Counted from the stretch's first letter, positions 1 through 12,938 are shown. The stretch is DNA of 64,000 bases from Teratosphaeria epicoccoides (GCA_021401465.1 JADDMT010000103.1:41084-105083); one strand, 5' to 3'. A program made the numbers and translations. Notes: generated from the letters alone by a model not told the origin.

Positions 1-2520
1 TAGGCTAGATGTCTTCATAGGAGTTAACTAGGGATTTAGTAGGTTAGCTACGTTCATGTAACATGTTAAGCTTGTTAAGGACTTTGACTAAGTAATGCTC
101 CTAATCTAGTCTAAGGGCGCCTACCTTTCGGTCCTAGGTAATCTTCACGTTTAGCAGGTAGGTTACTTCCCTAAGGTCCTTAATCTTAAAGACCTCCTTA
201 AACTATTTTGCGTTAGTCATCTTCTTCGCCCTAATTATGATGTTGTTAATATAGACAAGAAGTATGATCTCCTTCTTCTAATATATAAATAGACATAGAT
301 TAGCTTTGCTCTAGATGAAGCCTATTCACAAGATTTCCTTCTAGCATAGCTAATGCTAGTTACAAGCTGCCTGCTTTAGGCTATATAGGCTCTTAAGTAA
401 TCTTAGTACTTCCCCTTTATTAATAGATACTCCTAGTAGAGCCTTCATAAAGATACGCTCTTTAAGAGTAGATTCTATGAAGGCATTATTAACATCTACC
501 TAGGAGAGCTCCTAGTCGTTAAGGGAAATGACTGCCATGAAGAGTCTAATAGTGTTATGTCTTATAGTTAGCGTAAAGGTGTCCTTAAAGTTAATCCCAA
601 ACTTCTGACTAAAGCCCTAGGCTAATAGTTAGGCCTTAAATTTGTTGACTAAATCGGTAGTGTTATATTTAACATTAAACACCTATTTTAAGGTAACTAG
701 GTTAGTCTCTTTTAGTAGCACTATTACTTTAAAGGTTCGGTTTAACTCTAGTGCTATTATCTCTTGCATGACTACTTCTTCCTAGAGGTAGCCCCATTTT
801 AGGTTAGTAACTACCTATTTATATGTCTGTAGAATCGGGATTTTCTTAGTTACCTAGACGCCTGACCTGACTACTAACGCTATAATGTCTATGTAGTCCT
901 AACTAGTAGGGATCTAGGCATAGAGGGCCTACAGGTCTTCTAGCTTCACATCGCACCTGTTATTCTAGTTAGCAAGATCTAGGACAGTAGTTGCCTAGTC
1001 GTTATATTAAGCTTGTAGGCCCTAGGAGTTAGTGTCCTATTTAGTATTGTCTCCTACATTAACTCCTACTACATCCTAGACTAGTAGGAAGTTGTCTAAG
1101 GCTACGAGCGCTCTTATTAGCTTCTGCTTCTACCTGACTGTCTCTAGTCGCTAGTCTTTTTCCAAGCATTACTATTAGAGTAGCTTGTGACTTAGAATTC
1201 TTAGTTAGTATACCCCCTGTCTATGTAGGAATTAACAGGGCCTTAGGTTTAAACTGATCCTCTACTAGACGTTTCCTTTTGCCTAAGACTAGCTAAGGTG
1301 CGGCTAGTGCTCCTACTAGCCTAGGGTTACTCTACAGCTAAGCTCCTACTAAGCCTGAGTCTCCCTCTAGCTAAGACTAAATTAGTTGAGCTTCATCCTC
1401 GTGTTCATCGCTAGACAAGTCATAGCGCTTAACATCCTCGGTTATTAGCGTAACTAGTATCTCTACATGCGTAGCCTGGCGCCTAATTAGGACCCCTCTG
1501 ATTAGGACCTTGTTAGCAGTTACTTTTCTTAGTCTACCTCTTAGGTTTCTTACTAGAACTATACTAGAGGCATGCTTTGTAGAAAGTCTATGCTATATAT
1601 TACCCCCCTTGACGTCCTTAAAGAATTGCATAGTCCTATAGTAACAGACATCTTTTATATTAGGCAACTAAACCCTAAACATCCTTGTCGTGTTTTCTAC
1701 ATATCTAATGAAGATACCTACTTGTCTATAGTCTATTAGCTTGTCTTGTCTTATTTCCCTAGGAAGCGACTTTAGTTCTATATAGGTAACAATCTTATAC
1801 CCCTATACCTAGATGTAGTCTACTAAGGGCATCGTGCTAGTCTATGCCTCTTCTAGAGACATGAGGACACTATCTATCCTTATTCCTAGTTAGTTCTTAA
1901 CATGAAGGGTAGCCTTAAAGGATTCTACCTAAAATTTAACTAGAAGATTTGCTATAGACAGCTAGGCCCTTATTACACATTTATAGTCTTAAATGTGCTT
2001 TTCTGCGACTCTATTCATTAGGGACTTATATGACTTAGTAGGTTCTAGGTTAAACCTAAATTCTTTCTCCTAGCATTTAAAGATCTTTAGGATCTCCCCT
2101 GCGTTGTTAGATCTTCGTAACTAAGGTTTTAAGCTAGTTTGTAGCTTAACCTTCTTCCTCTAGATTTCTAGGGCAGAGTCTACGTCTAACTTTGCTTTTA
2201 GTAGGTTGCCCCATGATTTTTGGCTACAGTTGTCTGCAATGATAAGGAACTACTTAAAGCTAAGCCGTAAGGCTAGGAGAGGACTACAGGTGTCGACTAA
2301 AATCATCTCAAGGATACCCTTCTTATAGTTAGCTTCCTTTCCGTAGATCCGCTATATATTTAATGTTACGCAGACTACATACTAATGTCCCTTTACTACT
2401 TAGATTAGATTTTTCAGGGTTATAACCTTATGCAGGGTCTTTAGCTTATCAGGACTATAATGTAAGAGTCTCCTATGCTATAGCTTGTACTCTTGCGCTT
2501 CTCTGTTAGCATCTAAGGGT
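1..2520 (-). pseudogene. pol: Ty1/copia pol (protease end, integrase, reverse transcriptase), RIP-degraded, runs off the left edge
   Basis: Read on the minus strand with stops skipped. A GAG-pre-integrase motif lies near 2410-2490 (KL*HRRLLHYSPDKL, with * where the family has Trp), followed by integrase-like sequence down to about 1500. Reverse transcriptase lies at about 840-200: a stretch with FKDTFTLTIRH and VDVNNAFIES near 500-650, then LVYINNIII near 230-270, where copia elements normally read YVDD. The RNase H end lies beyond position 1. The order integrase before RT defines Ty1/copia rather than Ty3/gypsy. Dozens of TAG/TAA stops make it dead. It is continuous with the gag half at 2521-3636 and, across the insertion of element F, with 17119-17950. 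Confidence 0.85.
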
Positions 2521-3636
2521 TCTCTAGTATTATGTCTTACATTATTTCTATCGAGCGCTAATAACGCTAGCAGTAATTTAGGGACATTAGTAGATGACTA
2601 GCGTAGGCATAGCTGCTTATAGACCCTGTCGAGCTAGTATACACCTTAAGAGGCGTAATATTCTAGTACTAAATCCATCTATAAGTTAACTATAAAGAAT
2701 GCGCTCTGTTTTATTAATCTAAAAAGGTCAAACTCTGTTACTAACTTTTGTCCTGAAACTACTATAACTCTAAGCTTTAGAACAAAAAGTGCCTAAAGTA
2801 CTAACTCTAATCCTAGTTAATCCCTAATAACTATTTCCCCTATTAACTAGCTCTTGATAAGTCCTCTACTAACCTTGATCCTTTAGGTCTTAGCTAGTAT
2901 TAGGGACCTAAAGAGATCCTTGTTGTCAGACATATGGTTTAATACGCCTAAGTTAAGGAGGACTGTACCTTAGGACAATTTGTTCCTTGCCTTAGCTGCT
3001 AATTCTGCTACTTCATTGTATTTTTTGTCCCTGTCGTCTAACTAGGAAGAAGTAGACTTAGTAGTGTCGTCGTCACTTAAGCATAATAAGGAGTCTTTAG
3101 TATAAGCTAAGTAGGCCTTTCCTTTACAACTAGGATTCTTCTTTCTTGTAGTTAGCTTCAACTTTTTCAGTTTTCTGTCTGATTCTCCTCTCGACTAGTG
3201 CTTTCTACTAGTAAGCTTAAGCTCCTTTAGTTTCTTCTCTAGCCTGCAAACCTTCTCCTTAGGACTTATGTAACGCCAAGGCGAACTATTTCTCCTCGGC
3301 TTCCTGGCTAGTCCGTTGTTTACTACTCTCCTAGCTGCGTCTTGTAACAGGCAATCCCTGATGAAATGCCCTGACTTGTTACAGGGAAGGCAGTTTCTAC
3401 CTCGACCTTGTCAGGTAGCAAGTGCTAATTCTGTGCTATTATAACGCGCTTCTTCTTCTAGTAGGATCCCCATGATTTTATTAGGATCAGTCTTGTAGGT
3501 TAAGTTAATCACTAGTTAGGCAGGGTTAAAACTTTCAGGCAGAGCTAAGAGTAGTCGTTAGATTGCTTCCTTATTAGTGTACATCTTAGCTAGATTAGGT
3601 TTGACATTAAGAATCTTGTCAGCTATTAGTTGTAAC
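2521..3636 (-). pseudogene. gag: Ty1/copia gag C-terminus and protease, RIP-degraded, interrupted by element F
   Basis: A retroviral zinc knuckle is readable on the minus strand at about 3341-3405 as CLPCNKSGHFIRDC (C-x2-C-x4-H-x4-C, all four ligands intact). Further downstream on that strand, near 2915-2965, is the protease region reading LNLGVLNHMSDNKDLF. The copia family has LDSGASNHM-like sequence there, so the catalytic Asp and Ser are lost by changes that fit TG to TA and CA to TA. The frame stops abruptly at 3636, the exact insertion point of gypsy element F, and the rest of gag resumes beyond 17118. RNA binding and particle assembly are the expected roles of the intact protein. Confidence 0.8.
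3632..3636. repeat. Target-site duplication GTAAC of element F (left)
   Basis: GTAAC directly precedes the 5' LTR of element F and recurs at 17114-17118 directly after its 3' LTR. This is a 5-bp duplication as expected of gypsy integrases. Confidence 0.9.
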
Positions 3637-3926
3637 TGTTAGGACTACCTCTACACATCCCTCTAGGGTCTACCTACTAACTTACTAGCCCTGACTAGCT
3701 TAGCGTAGCGTGATCTAGCTAGGGTTATCCCTATTAGGACTAGCCTAGCCTAGCGTGATCTAGCTAGGTTTGTCCCTATTAGGACTAGCCTAGCCTAGGC
3801 ATAGTAGGGGGACTCCTCGATTCCCTGACTAATCCTCCTTCCTTCCTTCTCTATTGATTTGAGTAGTCCTACTATAGACCTATAGTCTGTACTTTGACTA
3901 GCCTGTACTAGTCTTACTATCTTACA
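3637..3926 (+). repeat. 5' LTR of element F, with a 45-bp internal tandem duplication
   Basis: Starts TGTTAGGACTACC and ends ATCTTACA. It aligns along its length with 16868-17113 but is longer because a 45-bp unit (starting at 3708 and again at 3753, GCGTGATCTAGCTAGG) is duplicated. It is more mutated than the 3' copy: GTGGCGTG is GTAGCGTG here, and CCGGCCGG is CTAGCTAG. Confidence 0.9.
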
Positions 3927-4129
3927 CGCAAATCGATCCTACTAAGCATAATAGGCATTATATAGTAATAACAACTACAAGAAGTAGTGCTGCTAGCGCT
4001 AGTAGTACGTAAGGAAGCATAGGCTCTACATTACCTAGCGAAAACAGCGTAGCTAGTAGCTAGCTAGACCCTACTAGGCCGGATAGCGGCGTTTAGGGCG
4101 TAGGTCCTAAGAACTAGCTTGAGGCTAAA

Positions 4130-5240
4130 GACAGTAGGGGCCGTTTAACCCTTTCTAGCAAGCAGAGCTAACAGCGATAAGAGATTACAAACTAGATAGA
4201 TCTAGATTAGGATCAAGAGTTAAAGAGGACAAAGCTAGGCTCCGAGTTATAGAGTAGAAGCTTAAACTAGCCTAAGCAGAGTAAGAGCTCTACTAGTTAC
4301 AGGCGGAACTATCTAGTTCGGACTAGTATAGCCCGCCTAGGCGGGGATAGCCTAAGTATGCTAAACCTAAGGTCTTTAATAGGTATACGAGGGCTTATTA
4401 TAACGAATAGGTCTGTTCTATAGAGCGTAAGTTCCGACGACACCTAGGTCTCTAGGACTAAGAGCATTAGAAGGTCGATATAGCCGCTAGCTATATAGGT
4501 ACTAACTAAAATGAATACTAGGACATCTAGGTCTAGTTAGAGCGTCAGATCCGCAAAGCGCTACCCTATACCCTAATAACAACCTATAGGGCCTAGACTA
4601 GGCTACTATGAAGGATGTTATGCTTAACTCTATAGGCTAGCTAGCCGAGAGGTAGCAAGTAGCCTTCGATACCTTGAAGAAGCTGTAGCAAGGCACGATG
4701 TCTCTAAGCTAGCTCATTACAGAGATGAAGTTATACTAGGCCGAGATTAAAGAGGACTAGCCTGCTATGCAGATAGCCTCCTTTATGTCCTACTTGAACG
4801 CGGACCTAAAGAGAGCTATGTAGTCTAACTAAAAACTACCCGCCACGTTAATAGAGGAAGAGGATAGGGCTAGCTAGAGCTAGCGACTAGGAGTTAGGCA
4901 GTTATCTAGGCCTTCTACACTAAAGCATAGCTAGTAGGCCCCCTAGAGCCATAGAAGGAGGGCATCTGACAGCAGCGGGTCCTAGGATAGCAAACCGCAG
5001 CGTAAACGTACCCTAGAGTAGTCTACCTTAGGCTTGTCTACGCTGATCCTGTCTAGGAAGACTACATTGTAGATAGCTAAGCTTAAATGCCGTTAGTGTA
5101 AGCAAATTAGGCACATCGAGAAGTATTGCAAGCTGTCCTTAGAAGAAGCGGCAGTGTAGGAAAAAGCCGGGGCTAGCCTAGCGAGCTCTAAGCTGTAGCT
5201 AGCTACGTTTACTATACTAAGGAGCAGAGACAGGTAGTAG
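4130..5240 (+). pseudogene. gag: Gag of element F, RIP-degraded
   Basis: The plus-strand frame, with stops read through, resembles a fungal gypsy gag: a charged helical capsid-like region from about 4420 to 4830, a basic Ser/Gln-rich stretch, then a zinc knuckle at about 5088-5130 reading CR*CKQIRHIEKYC. The second position of the knuckle carries a TAG stop. The Gly that usually precedes His is Arg, which fits TGG to TAG in the codon boundary. The zinc ligands C-C-H-C are all still present. No clear start codon could be defined because the N-terminal part is too degraded. The protein would package element RNA. Confidence 0.75.
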
Positions 5241-6500
5241 AGCCTAGGTATAGGTATAAAGGTACCTACTACTACCTGCTCTAAGTTAGAGCTACTATTT
5301 AAGGTCTACTTAGTAAGCGACAGGTTAAGGCGCTACTAGACAGTAGTGCATAGGACAATTCCGTCGACAGTTAACTTACTAAGGAGGTTAGGCTAGAAGT
5401 TACAGGCCCTCTAGTAGAAGAGTACGCTAGACTAAACGGCTAGCGCCTTAGAGTAACTAGTAGTAGCCCTATATAGCTCTAAATCCGCGACAGTATAGGC
5501 TAGCTAAGTAGCACTTAAGACTAGCTCTAACATGGCGACATTTATGGCGCTAATATAGTCCTAGGCTAGCCCTAGCTAGAGAAGTTTAACCTGGCCCTTA
5601 ACTTTGCGACTAAGCAGATACACTAGCAGGGCTAGAAGGGCAGATAACGCGAACAAGTTTACATGGCGTAGGCCCGCAAGTACTTAGCAGACGTAAAGGA
5701 CCTAGATACCCTTACCTTTGTCATGTTAGTAGCGCCTATAGCTAGTTTAGTCTAGAATAGGCTAAACGAGCTTAGGCTAGAGTACTCTGACCTCTAGGAG
5801 GTCTTCTTAGAAGACGCTGCTATGGAATTAGCCCCGCATGGGCCTTACGACCTATCTATTAACCTAGTTAATAGCAGCTAGCCGCTATAGGGGCTACTAT
5901 ACCCCTTGTCCTAGGCGGAACTAGAAATTCTGCGTGAATACCTCTACAAGTACCTCGAACAGGGGTAGATTAGGCCGTCTAAGTTACCTGCTAGTATAGG
6001 CATTCTCTTTGCGAAGAAGAAAGATAGCATACTATAGCTCTACGTTAATTACTAGGCCCTTAACGCCCTTATAGTTAAGAACCGCTACCTACTCCTGCTA
6101 TATCAGGAGTCCTTAAACTAGCTTGCTACTAGGAAGATCTTCACGAAGATAGATGTACGGGATGCGTACTACTATGTCTAGATCAAGGAGAGCGACAAGT
6201 AGAAGACTACATTCAGGACTAGATATAGCTACTTTAAATACACTATTATGCCTTTTAGGCTATCTAACTCCCCTGCTTAGTTCTAGGCCTACATGAACTA
6301 TGCCTTAGCGAACCTACTTAACACAATCTGTGTTATATACCTAGATAATATGCTTATTTTCTCTTAGAACGAGTCAGAGCATATCCGCTATGTACGTACT
6401 ATCCTAGAACGGCTTAGGAAACATGGCCTATATGCTAAACTTAGCAAGTTTGAGTTCTATAAGGACAACGTAGAGTTCCTTAGCTTCATTATAGGCTAGG
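5241..6500 (+). pseudogene. pol: Pol of element F, first part (protease region and reverse transcriptase), interrupted by element D
   Basis: From about 5890 the frame reads as a typical ascomycete gypsy RT, for example PLSQAELEILREYL and KIFTKIDVRDAYYYV. The MPFGLTNAP-type motif survives as MPFRLSNSPA near 6250. The catalytic YLDD motif is YLDN at 6338-6349, so the second Asp is lost. The stretch FLSFIIG ends at 6500, where element D is inserted after CTAGG. Stops sit at expected Trp and Gln positions (TAG in ESDK*KTTFRTRY where the family has EWKTAF). The second half of pol is at 13338-15270. Confidence 0.88.
6496..6500. repeat. Target-site duplication CTAGG of element D (left)
   Basis: CTAGG at 6496-6500 is repeated at 13333-13337, immediately outside the two LTRs of D. 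The surrounding pol reading frame of F is restored when D and one copy of the duplication are removed. Confidence 0.92.
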
Positions 6501-6894
6501 TGTCATAGGTTAAAGCACTGTAGTCTAAATCCTGACATGCGCATAAAAGAAAGGATCTGTTATGTAAGGATAGACACCTAGATCTATAGGGTTAGTCTAT
6601 AGACTAACGGAGAAAGGATCTGTCACGTAAGGATAGACACCTAGATCTGTAGGGTTAGTCTACAGATCTAGAGACCTAGGTCTAATAGGTCTAGTAACAG
6701 GACTAACAGAGTAGTCATACCTCTCTAGTATATAGGAATAGCTTTAGGCTAGGCAGTTAGGAGCTTCGTGCTTAATCTTCTACTTTGTCAAGTATAGTCA
6801 GTTACAAGGTTAATTGCAATTATTAATATTCTTTACTACTCTTTAAGTCTAACACCTAATCCCCTTCCTACTATTAGCATCTACCCTTATGACA
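6501..6894 (+). repeat. 5' LTR of element D
   Basis: Starts TGTCATAGG and ends CCTTATGACA, so the termini are short inverted repeats. It contains a 63-bp direct repeat (GAAAGGATCTGT at 6549 and 6612) and nested palindromes around GATCTGTAGGGTTAGTCTAC, likely U3 promoter elements. The reverse complement is related to the LTRs at 59519-60008 and 60487-60926. Confidence 0.92.
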
Positions 6895-7169
6895 TTTTTT
6901 GAGCACTACTTCTAAGGAAGTATTAGGGGACTTATTAAGCACTTGATATACGCCTATGTCAATTAGTTCTTTAGCTGTTAGTTTAACATCTAGTAACGAC
7001 AGTTAACTGACACTATAAGAACAAGTTTCCGCTATACCTTAAATTACTTAGTAGCTTGAATCCATTTACCTTAGCAAGATAGCTCTAGTATCTATTGCAG
7101 GTTCGACTACCGGAAACGGACATAGTAATAATAGCTTCAAGATAGGAAGTCTAACAGAGTTCACAGGAC
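6895..7169. other. Untranslated leader of element D
   Basis: Sequence between the 5' LTR and recognisable gag. It should contain the primer-binding site directly after 6894, but no match to a tRNA 3' end was recognised by eye, possibly because of mutation. Confidence 0.5.
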
Positions 7170-8810
7170 AACGATCTTAAGTTAAGATGTTTATCCTCTA
7201 ATGCTAGTTAGCATTTAACGTAGATACGGAATAGTTTACGACATATTATAAGCGAATGATGTATATTGTCTCTTACCTGAAAGGACTAGTGTTCGAATTC
7301 ATCTAGCCTCATCTATCGGATTATCTGGACTACATTAGAAGTGTCGAAGCTAGGAAGACGACGACTAGGGAGATTGTCAACTTAGACAAGTCTTTGTTTA
7401 AGGCATTACGCAAAGCCTTTAGGCTTAGTAACAAACAACAAGAAGCCGAGAGAGCTCTCCTAGGAATCTAGTAGAAGGGTTCTGCTATTAAGTACTATGC
7501 GTACTTTTAGACCCTCTCTGCTTAAGTTAACTAGAATGACAATGCTTTAGCCGCTTAGTTCTACTAGGGACTAAAAGAGACAGTTAAAGACGAAATTGCA
7601 TAAGGAGATCAACTAAAGACATTCAAAGAAATAAGCGATCTTGCGATTAGGATTAATAATCGCATCTAGGAAAGACAGCAAGAACGATAACACGCAAATC
7701 GCAGGCTAGCACAGGCTAACCATAAGGCCTAATAATTAGCGCCAAAGTAGCGAAGCAATTACTATGGGCTCTAACTAATAGAATTAGATGCAACTAAGGG
7801 ACGTCTAAAGAATAGTCCCTAGGAAGAGCCACAGAAAGGCTCTTCTACCTAGAATAGTCTGAAGAAGCTATTCGACAAGTCTAACCTCGAGTGCTATAAC
7901 TGTAGAAAGAAAGGACACTTTACACGCGAATGTTCTGTCAAGAAACAGCGTCATGAACTACTAAGGACACAACAGGATTACGCGACAACTTCGGCACCTA
8001 AGCAGACAGCTGCTACTACTTAAGTACTAGACTATGCCTTACTTACTTAGACTATGTGCTACGACAACGATTGTTAGATTCACACGAGTAACAAAGATAG
8101 TTCTAGATAGTACCCTAGCTATAGCAAGGCATAGTCTATCTATACGCTATAGGGTATACCTTCTAATGTAAAAGTCCTAAGACAACAGGAGCTAGTAGAA
8201 GAAGAAAGTTCTGACGACAACTACAAGCTCGTTAAAGCTGTTATTCCTGATTCTAAGGAAGACAAGAACACGGAGAGATAGTACATACCTCTGCATGACA
8301 TTAGACTTAATATCATCCGACTTATTCAGAACTATTAGGCTTAGGCTTGCCTATAGATTAATAGAGTATAACATGTTAATTAGCTTCGGTATGATGAGCT
8401 AGCTAATAGCATGCGACAACACCTAAGGAGACTACTAGTTATAGCTTACCCTTATTCGCATCAGAAGATTGTCTAAGATATTATACCGTTCGGAATAGAG
8501 TTTACGCCCTAAGGAGGCTACTTTACCTACAAAGGTATTTAGGTTCTACAAACGTTACGACTCTAGGTTAATAGTTTGTAAATAGAGTACGCAAGAAACG
8601 CGCAGGAATAACGAGGCCGAGAGCAAGTGCTACCTCTTAGCTCGATTAGTAGTAATACTTAAAGAAGAATAAGCCGAAACTACATTATCCCTAAATTAGG
8701 CCGCGAAGAAAGCCATTCGGGAAACGACTAGGTCCGCTAGAATTAGACCTACAGACAGACTAAACAGGGCTGTAATAATGTGCTGCGATTAGTGTCAGAT
8801 ACGCAGACAA
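7170..8810 (+). pseudogene. gag: Gag of element D, RIP-degraded
   Basis: The frame reads as a gypsy capsid (FDTFYSKMMYIVSYLKGLVFEFI from about 7220), followed by a Gln/Lys-rich helical part. An intact CCHC zinc knuckle lies at 7892-7933 (CYNCRKKGHFTREC), followed by a long acidic linker with few recognisable features to about 8810. The knuckle retains all ligands and the Gly before His. Stops are TAG or TAA at Gln/Trp positions throughout. The intact protein would form the virus-like particle and bind RNA; here it is dead. Protease follows in the same general frame, as in gag-pol fusions. Confidence 0.8.
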
Positions 8811-11800
8811 CCTTAGAGTATAGGTGCACATTAACGAGACACTAGCCTAGGCCTTAATAGATTCAGGATGTACTAGAATCTTCATGACGCCCAAGTTTGC
8901 CAGGATAGCTAGGATATAGCTATAGGCAAAAACAAATGCTTTCTTGATACAAGCGATTAACAGAAAGCCGGTTATGTACAACTAGGGAATTGTTAACAAG
9001 GAGACCGAGATAGTACCTCTACAGATAGGACGCTACTAAGAGATAATCTAGTTTGACATCACAGAGTCGCCTAGCTCGGATATAGTGCTAGGGTTACTAT
9101 AGCTAAGGAACGCTAACCCCTACCTCGACTAGAAGAACGAGAGGATCTAGTTCCCGGAACTCCTAAAATCGATACCTCTACCTGTAGTATACGACGTACT
9201 AGGCAAGATCAAAATATGTGCTATGACTTTAAAAGAGATAGTCGCTACTATCTAGGATCTAAAACAGGAAGTACACATCCTATAGGTTAAAGCAACACAG
9301 TCTAAAGTCAAGATTACGTTTATAATTCACGACAAATACAAAGAGTTTGCTATTCTTTTTAAGGAAGAACCTAACTAAGAGGCTCTGCTAGAACACTAGG
9401 AGTAAGATTATAAGATGCCCCTACTCCTAGGCAGAACGCTAACGAAGTAACTAGTTCGCCTATTATTAGCGGCTAAACTAGAGATACTCCGGAAATACCT
9501 CGAAGATAACCTCTAGAAAGGCTTTATCCGTAAATCGTAGTTACTAGCGAGATATCCGATTCTATTTGTCCTAAAGGGAGAAGATAACTAGCGACTTTGT
9601 CTTAACTATTATAGATTAAACTACATCATGATAAAGAACAGCTATCCGCTTCTACTGCTTTCTGAATTACAGGATTGCCTGTAAGGAGTAGTATAGTTCT
9701 TGAAGTTCGACATACTAGGAGCGTACATCTGACTCTAAATCAAGGAAGGCGAAGAATAGAAGACTACGTTCCGAACTAGGTTTAGACACTACGAGTATAT
9801 AGTTATGCTATTTAGGTTAACGAACGCCCTAGTTACATAGTAGGCATTTATTAACAATGTGCTACGAGAGTACCTCGATGTCTTTGTAGTTATATACTTA
9901 GATGACATCCTTGTCTACTTACAAACGATCGAAGAACATAGGACTTATGTACATAAGGTACTTTAGAAACTTTAGGATTACAAGCTAAAGGTCAAACCTT
10001 AGAAGAGTGAGTTTCATAAGCAGGAAGTCTAATTTCTCGGCTATGTAGTAGCCTAGGACGGAATCAAAATAGACACTAAGAAGGTTAAAGTCGTGAAGGA
10101 GTAGCCTACGCTAACTAATGTTAAGGAAGTATAGTCCTTCCTTAGGTTCGCTAACTTCTACTAAAGGTTTATTGCGAACTATTCTAAGATTATAGCGCTA
10201 CTTACGACGCTTACGATAAAGGATACACTATTCGTTTAGGACAAGGCCTAACAGAATGCCTTTAAGGAACTCAAGTAACAGTTTACAGATTAACTAATCT
10301 TACTTGTGTTTAACCCTAATAAGCCTATCATAGTCGAAACAGATGCCTCTGACATAGCACTTAGGGCATGCTTAAGCTAACTAGGACCGAGTAGACAACT
10401 ACAGCTAGTCGCCTATTACTCGAGGAAGCTGTCTAGACCTAAGCTCTACTACGATGTCTATAACAAAGAGCTTCTAGCTATAGTAGACGCCTACAAGGCT
10501 TAGCGAGTCTACTTAGAAGGACCTAAACACTAGGTTACGGTCTACACGGACTACGAGAACTTGTAATACTTTACTACAACGAAAGAGTTAAATGGACGAC
10601 AAGTCTAATAGAGTAAGGAACTCTCTAGCTTTAACTACAAGATTGTCTATTACAAGGGATCTAATAACGCACGCGCTAATGCACTTAGTCGTTAGACTGA
10701 CTACATGAAGGGCGTAAAGAGGGAGAAACATGCCATTCTCTAGGAGAATAGCGATAGCATGCTCGGAGTTAACTAACTCGCGACTACAGCTATCGCATAG
10801 ACTAGTAAGTTCTAGGACAACCTGAAGAATGCACTCGTCTATAGTCTAACTGTACTCGCTGTCCGTAACGACATTAATAGACAGGAGAACTAGGAAGACA
10901 AAGACAGAGTACTTCTCTTCTAAGGACTAGTATATGTGCTAACATCCTTATGTTCGGAGCTACTACGCCTCTAACATGACGTTCCTTAGGCAGGATACCT
11001 AGGACTGTCTAAAATGAAGCAAATTCTCTATTAAGAATATTACTTCCCTATAATAGGCAAAGTAATTAAGGACTATGTCTGTTAATATGTAACTTGCTAA
11101 CAGAGTAAGCATAACTGTTACAAACTATATAGGCTACTATAACTGCTAAAGGTACCCTAACGGCTATAGGAATCACTCGCTATAGACTTCATCGTCAAAT
11201 TACTACAGTCAAGAGAACCCGCTACTAATGAGTTCTTTAATAGAATCATGGTAGTAGTCAACTAATTTACTAAGTTCGGAAAGTTCATTCTGTATTGTGA
11301 AGACTTTAAGACTAAAGATATCGCACATGTCTTTATTAAGTAGGTAGTAGCATTACATAGCATGCTACGAGACTTAGTTACAGACCGAGGGTCCATATTT
11401 ACCTCTAACTTCTAGAAAGCCCTAAAAAGACAATTCTAGGTTAAGCACTAACTTAGTACTTCCTTCTACCCTTAGATAGATAGACAAACGGAACGTCTGA
11501 ATTAGACACTAGAATAGTACCTCTAATCCTATGTTAATAGGGATCAGAACAACTAGGTAGAGTTGTTACTAATAGCATAACTCGTATATAATAGTACGCT
11601 AGCGGAGTTAATAGGACTATCGCTATTTTAGATAGCGTATGGATTAGCTATAGAAGACGTTCTAGACATTTTAGCTAGTAATCTAAACCTAGTAGCACTT
11701 AGGCGGGTAGAACAACTCTACTAACTATAGACTGAAGCACGACTTAACCTGTAGTTCTATTAACAAAACATGGCATAGTACGTAAATTGTAAGAGAATTC

Positions 11801-12240
11801 AGGGACTAATTCTCAAGGAGGGGGACAAGGTGTATCTCCTCTACTATAACATCAAATTAGACAAGCCGAGTAAAAAACTAGACGCTATGAAACTAGGACC
11901 CTTCTAGATTAAGGCTAAGAAAGGACTAGTTAATTTTAAGTTATAGCTACCTAAACAGATGAGAATACACCCTGTGTTCTACATATCTCTGCTAGAACCC
12001 GCCGCGCTAGACGCCGCACTACAAACAGAACCTTTACTATTTAACCCTAAGGTCGAAGAACTAGAGTATACTGTCGAGAAGATTGTTAGCACTTACTAGG
12101 TAGGCGGACAGCAAGAGTACTTAGTAAAATAGGAAGGATACGGTAGTACCGAGAATACCTAGGAACCCCTAGAATACCTACGAAACTGTTAGCAGAAGAT
12201 ACGGAGTTTTAAGCGGAAAACGAACCTAGGAAGAACCTTA
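8811..12240 (+). pseudogene. pol: Pol of element D: protease, reverse transcriptase, RNase H, integrase, chromodomain
   Basis: Domains in order: aspartic protease (ALIDSGCTRIFM near 8850, active-site DSG intact); RT from about 9420 with intact YLDDILVY (YLDD at 9895-9906); RNase H (ETDASDIALRA near 10340); integrase with a zinc-binding region near 10990-11110 and core starting IDFIVKL near 11185; chromodomain at about 12050-12190 (EYTVEKIVSTY, then EYLVK*EGYGSTENT*EPLEYL). The two chromodomain stops fall exactly where the family has the aromatic-cage Trp residues. RT Gly codons after T are converted (RTRFRHYEY for RTRFGHYEY). Chromodomain-bearing gypsy elements usually target heterochromatin, which fits this nest. 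Confidence 0.92.
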
Positions 12241-12337
12241 TAAACTACGACTAGGCCCCTGCGGGACGCTATCGACAGGCTTGGCTACTATACTATCTAG
12301 GAAACCCTAATACAATGCGTTAGCAAAACCGTCTATT

Positions 12338-12858
12338 ACACTCTATGTCGTAGGACTAAGCGCAAGACCCGCCGAAGGATCTAGATCAAGGAGGAATCTA
12401 GTCTGCTAAATAGCCTGCTCTTTAGCCTCTTCCTCTTCGATCTCACGCTCCTTAAGAGCACGACTATTCTCGACCTCATAGTTAACTGCATCTAACTGTT
12501 TCTAAAGACGTATCTCTTTTACATGCGCCTCTATTATCTTTTGCGAAGCCTCTATAAGAGCAGCCTTTACATGATCGAGATTAGTAATTAGTCTTTTCTG
12601 CTAATTACCTAACCTTTTCTATTTAACCTCTATTACCTTCGCGTCGTAACTTTGACAGTTGCTAAAGTAACAGTACAAGCATTTTCCTGAGGAAATGTGC
12701 ACGCGACAAACGAGCTTTAGCTCTTGACACTAAGTACAAGACTTTATGCTTTCTTTACCCTAGCGATAGATTTAATTCGCGTAGTGTTTACGTTTCTACG
12801 TTAAAGGGGCGTTAGTGTCAAGAATGACACAATGTAGTAACGTAGAAAGGGAAGACAT
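12338..12858 (-). pseudogene. Antisense Cys-rich plus coiled-coil frame in element D
   Basis: On the minus strand a frame opens with ATG at 12858 (MSSLSTLLHCVILDTNAP) and continues for roughly 170 codons, with only TAG/TAA-type breaks, to about 12338. Residues about 50-85 form a cysteine cluster with spacing C-x2-C-x6-C-x8-C-x2-C-x4-C (SCT*CQELKLVC, then SGKCLYCYFSNC). A charged helical stretch with coiled-coil character follows (KEIRL*KQLDAVNYEVENS, ALKEREIEEEEAKE). The frame lies tail-to-tail with pol, which ends about 100 bp away, and its 5' end is about 80 bp from the 3' LTR. The cluster is compatible with a small zinc-binding, possibly DNA-binding, protein; function is inferred only. Confidence 0.6.
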
Positions 12859-12925
12859 TACTACGCAAGGGGAATAGCAAGAGAAACCCTGCTACTAATA
12901 AGGTAGCTTAGGGACAAGCTAGGCT

Positions 12926-12938
12926 AGGAGGGGGATAG
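12926..12938 (+). other. Polypurine tract of element D
   Basis: GGAGGGGGATAG directly precedes the 3' LTR, the expected primer site for plus-strand DNA synthesis. Confidence 0.75.

Noticed and set aside
7080..7110. tRNA-like T-loop GGTTCGACTACC
   Set aside because: No cloverleaf arms could be paired around it; it lies in the leader of element D.
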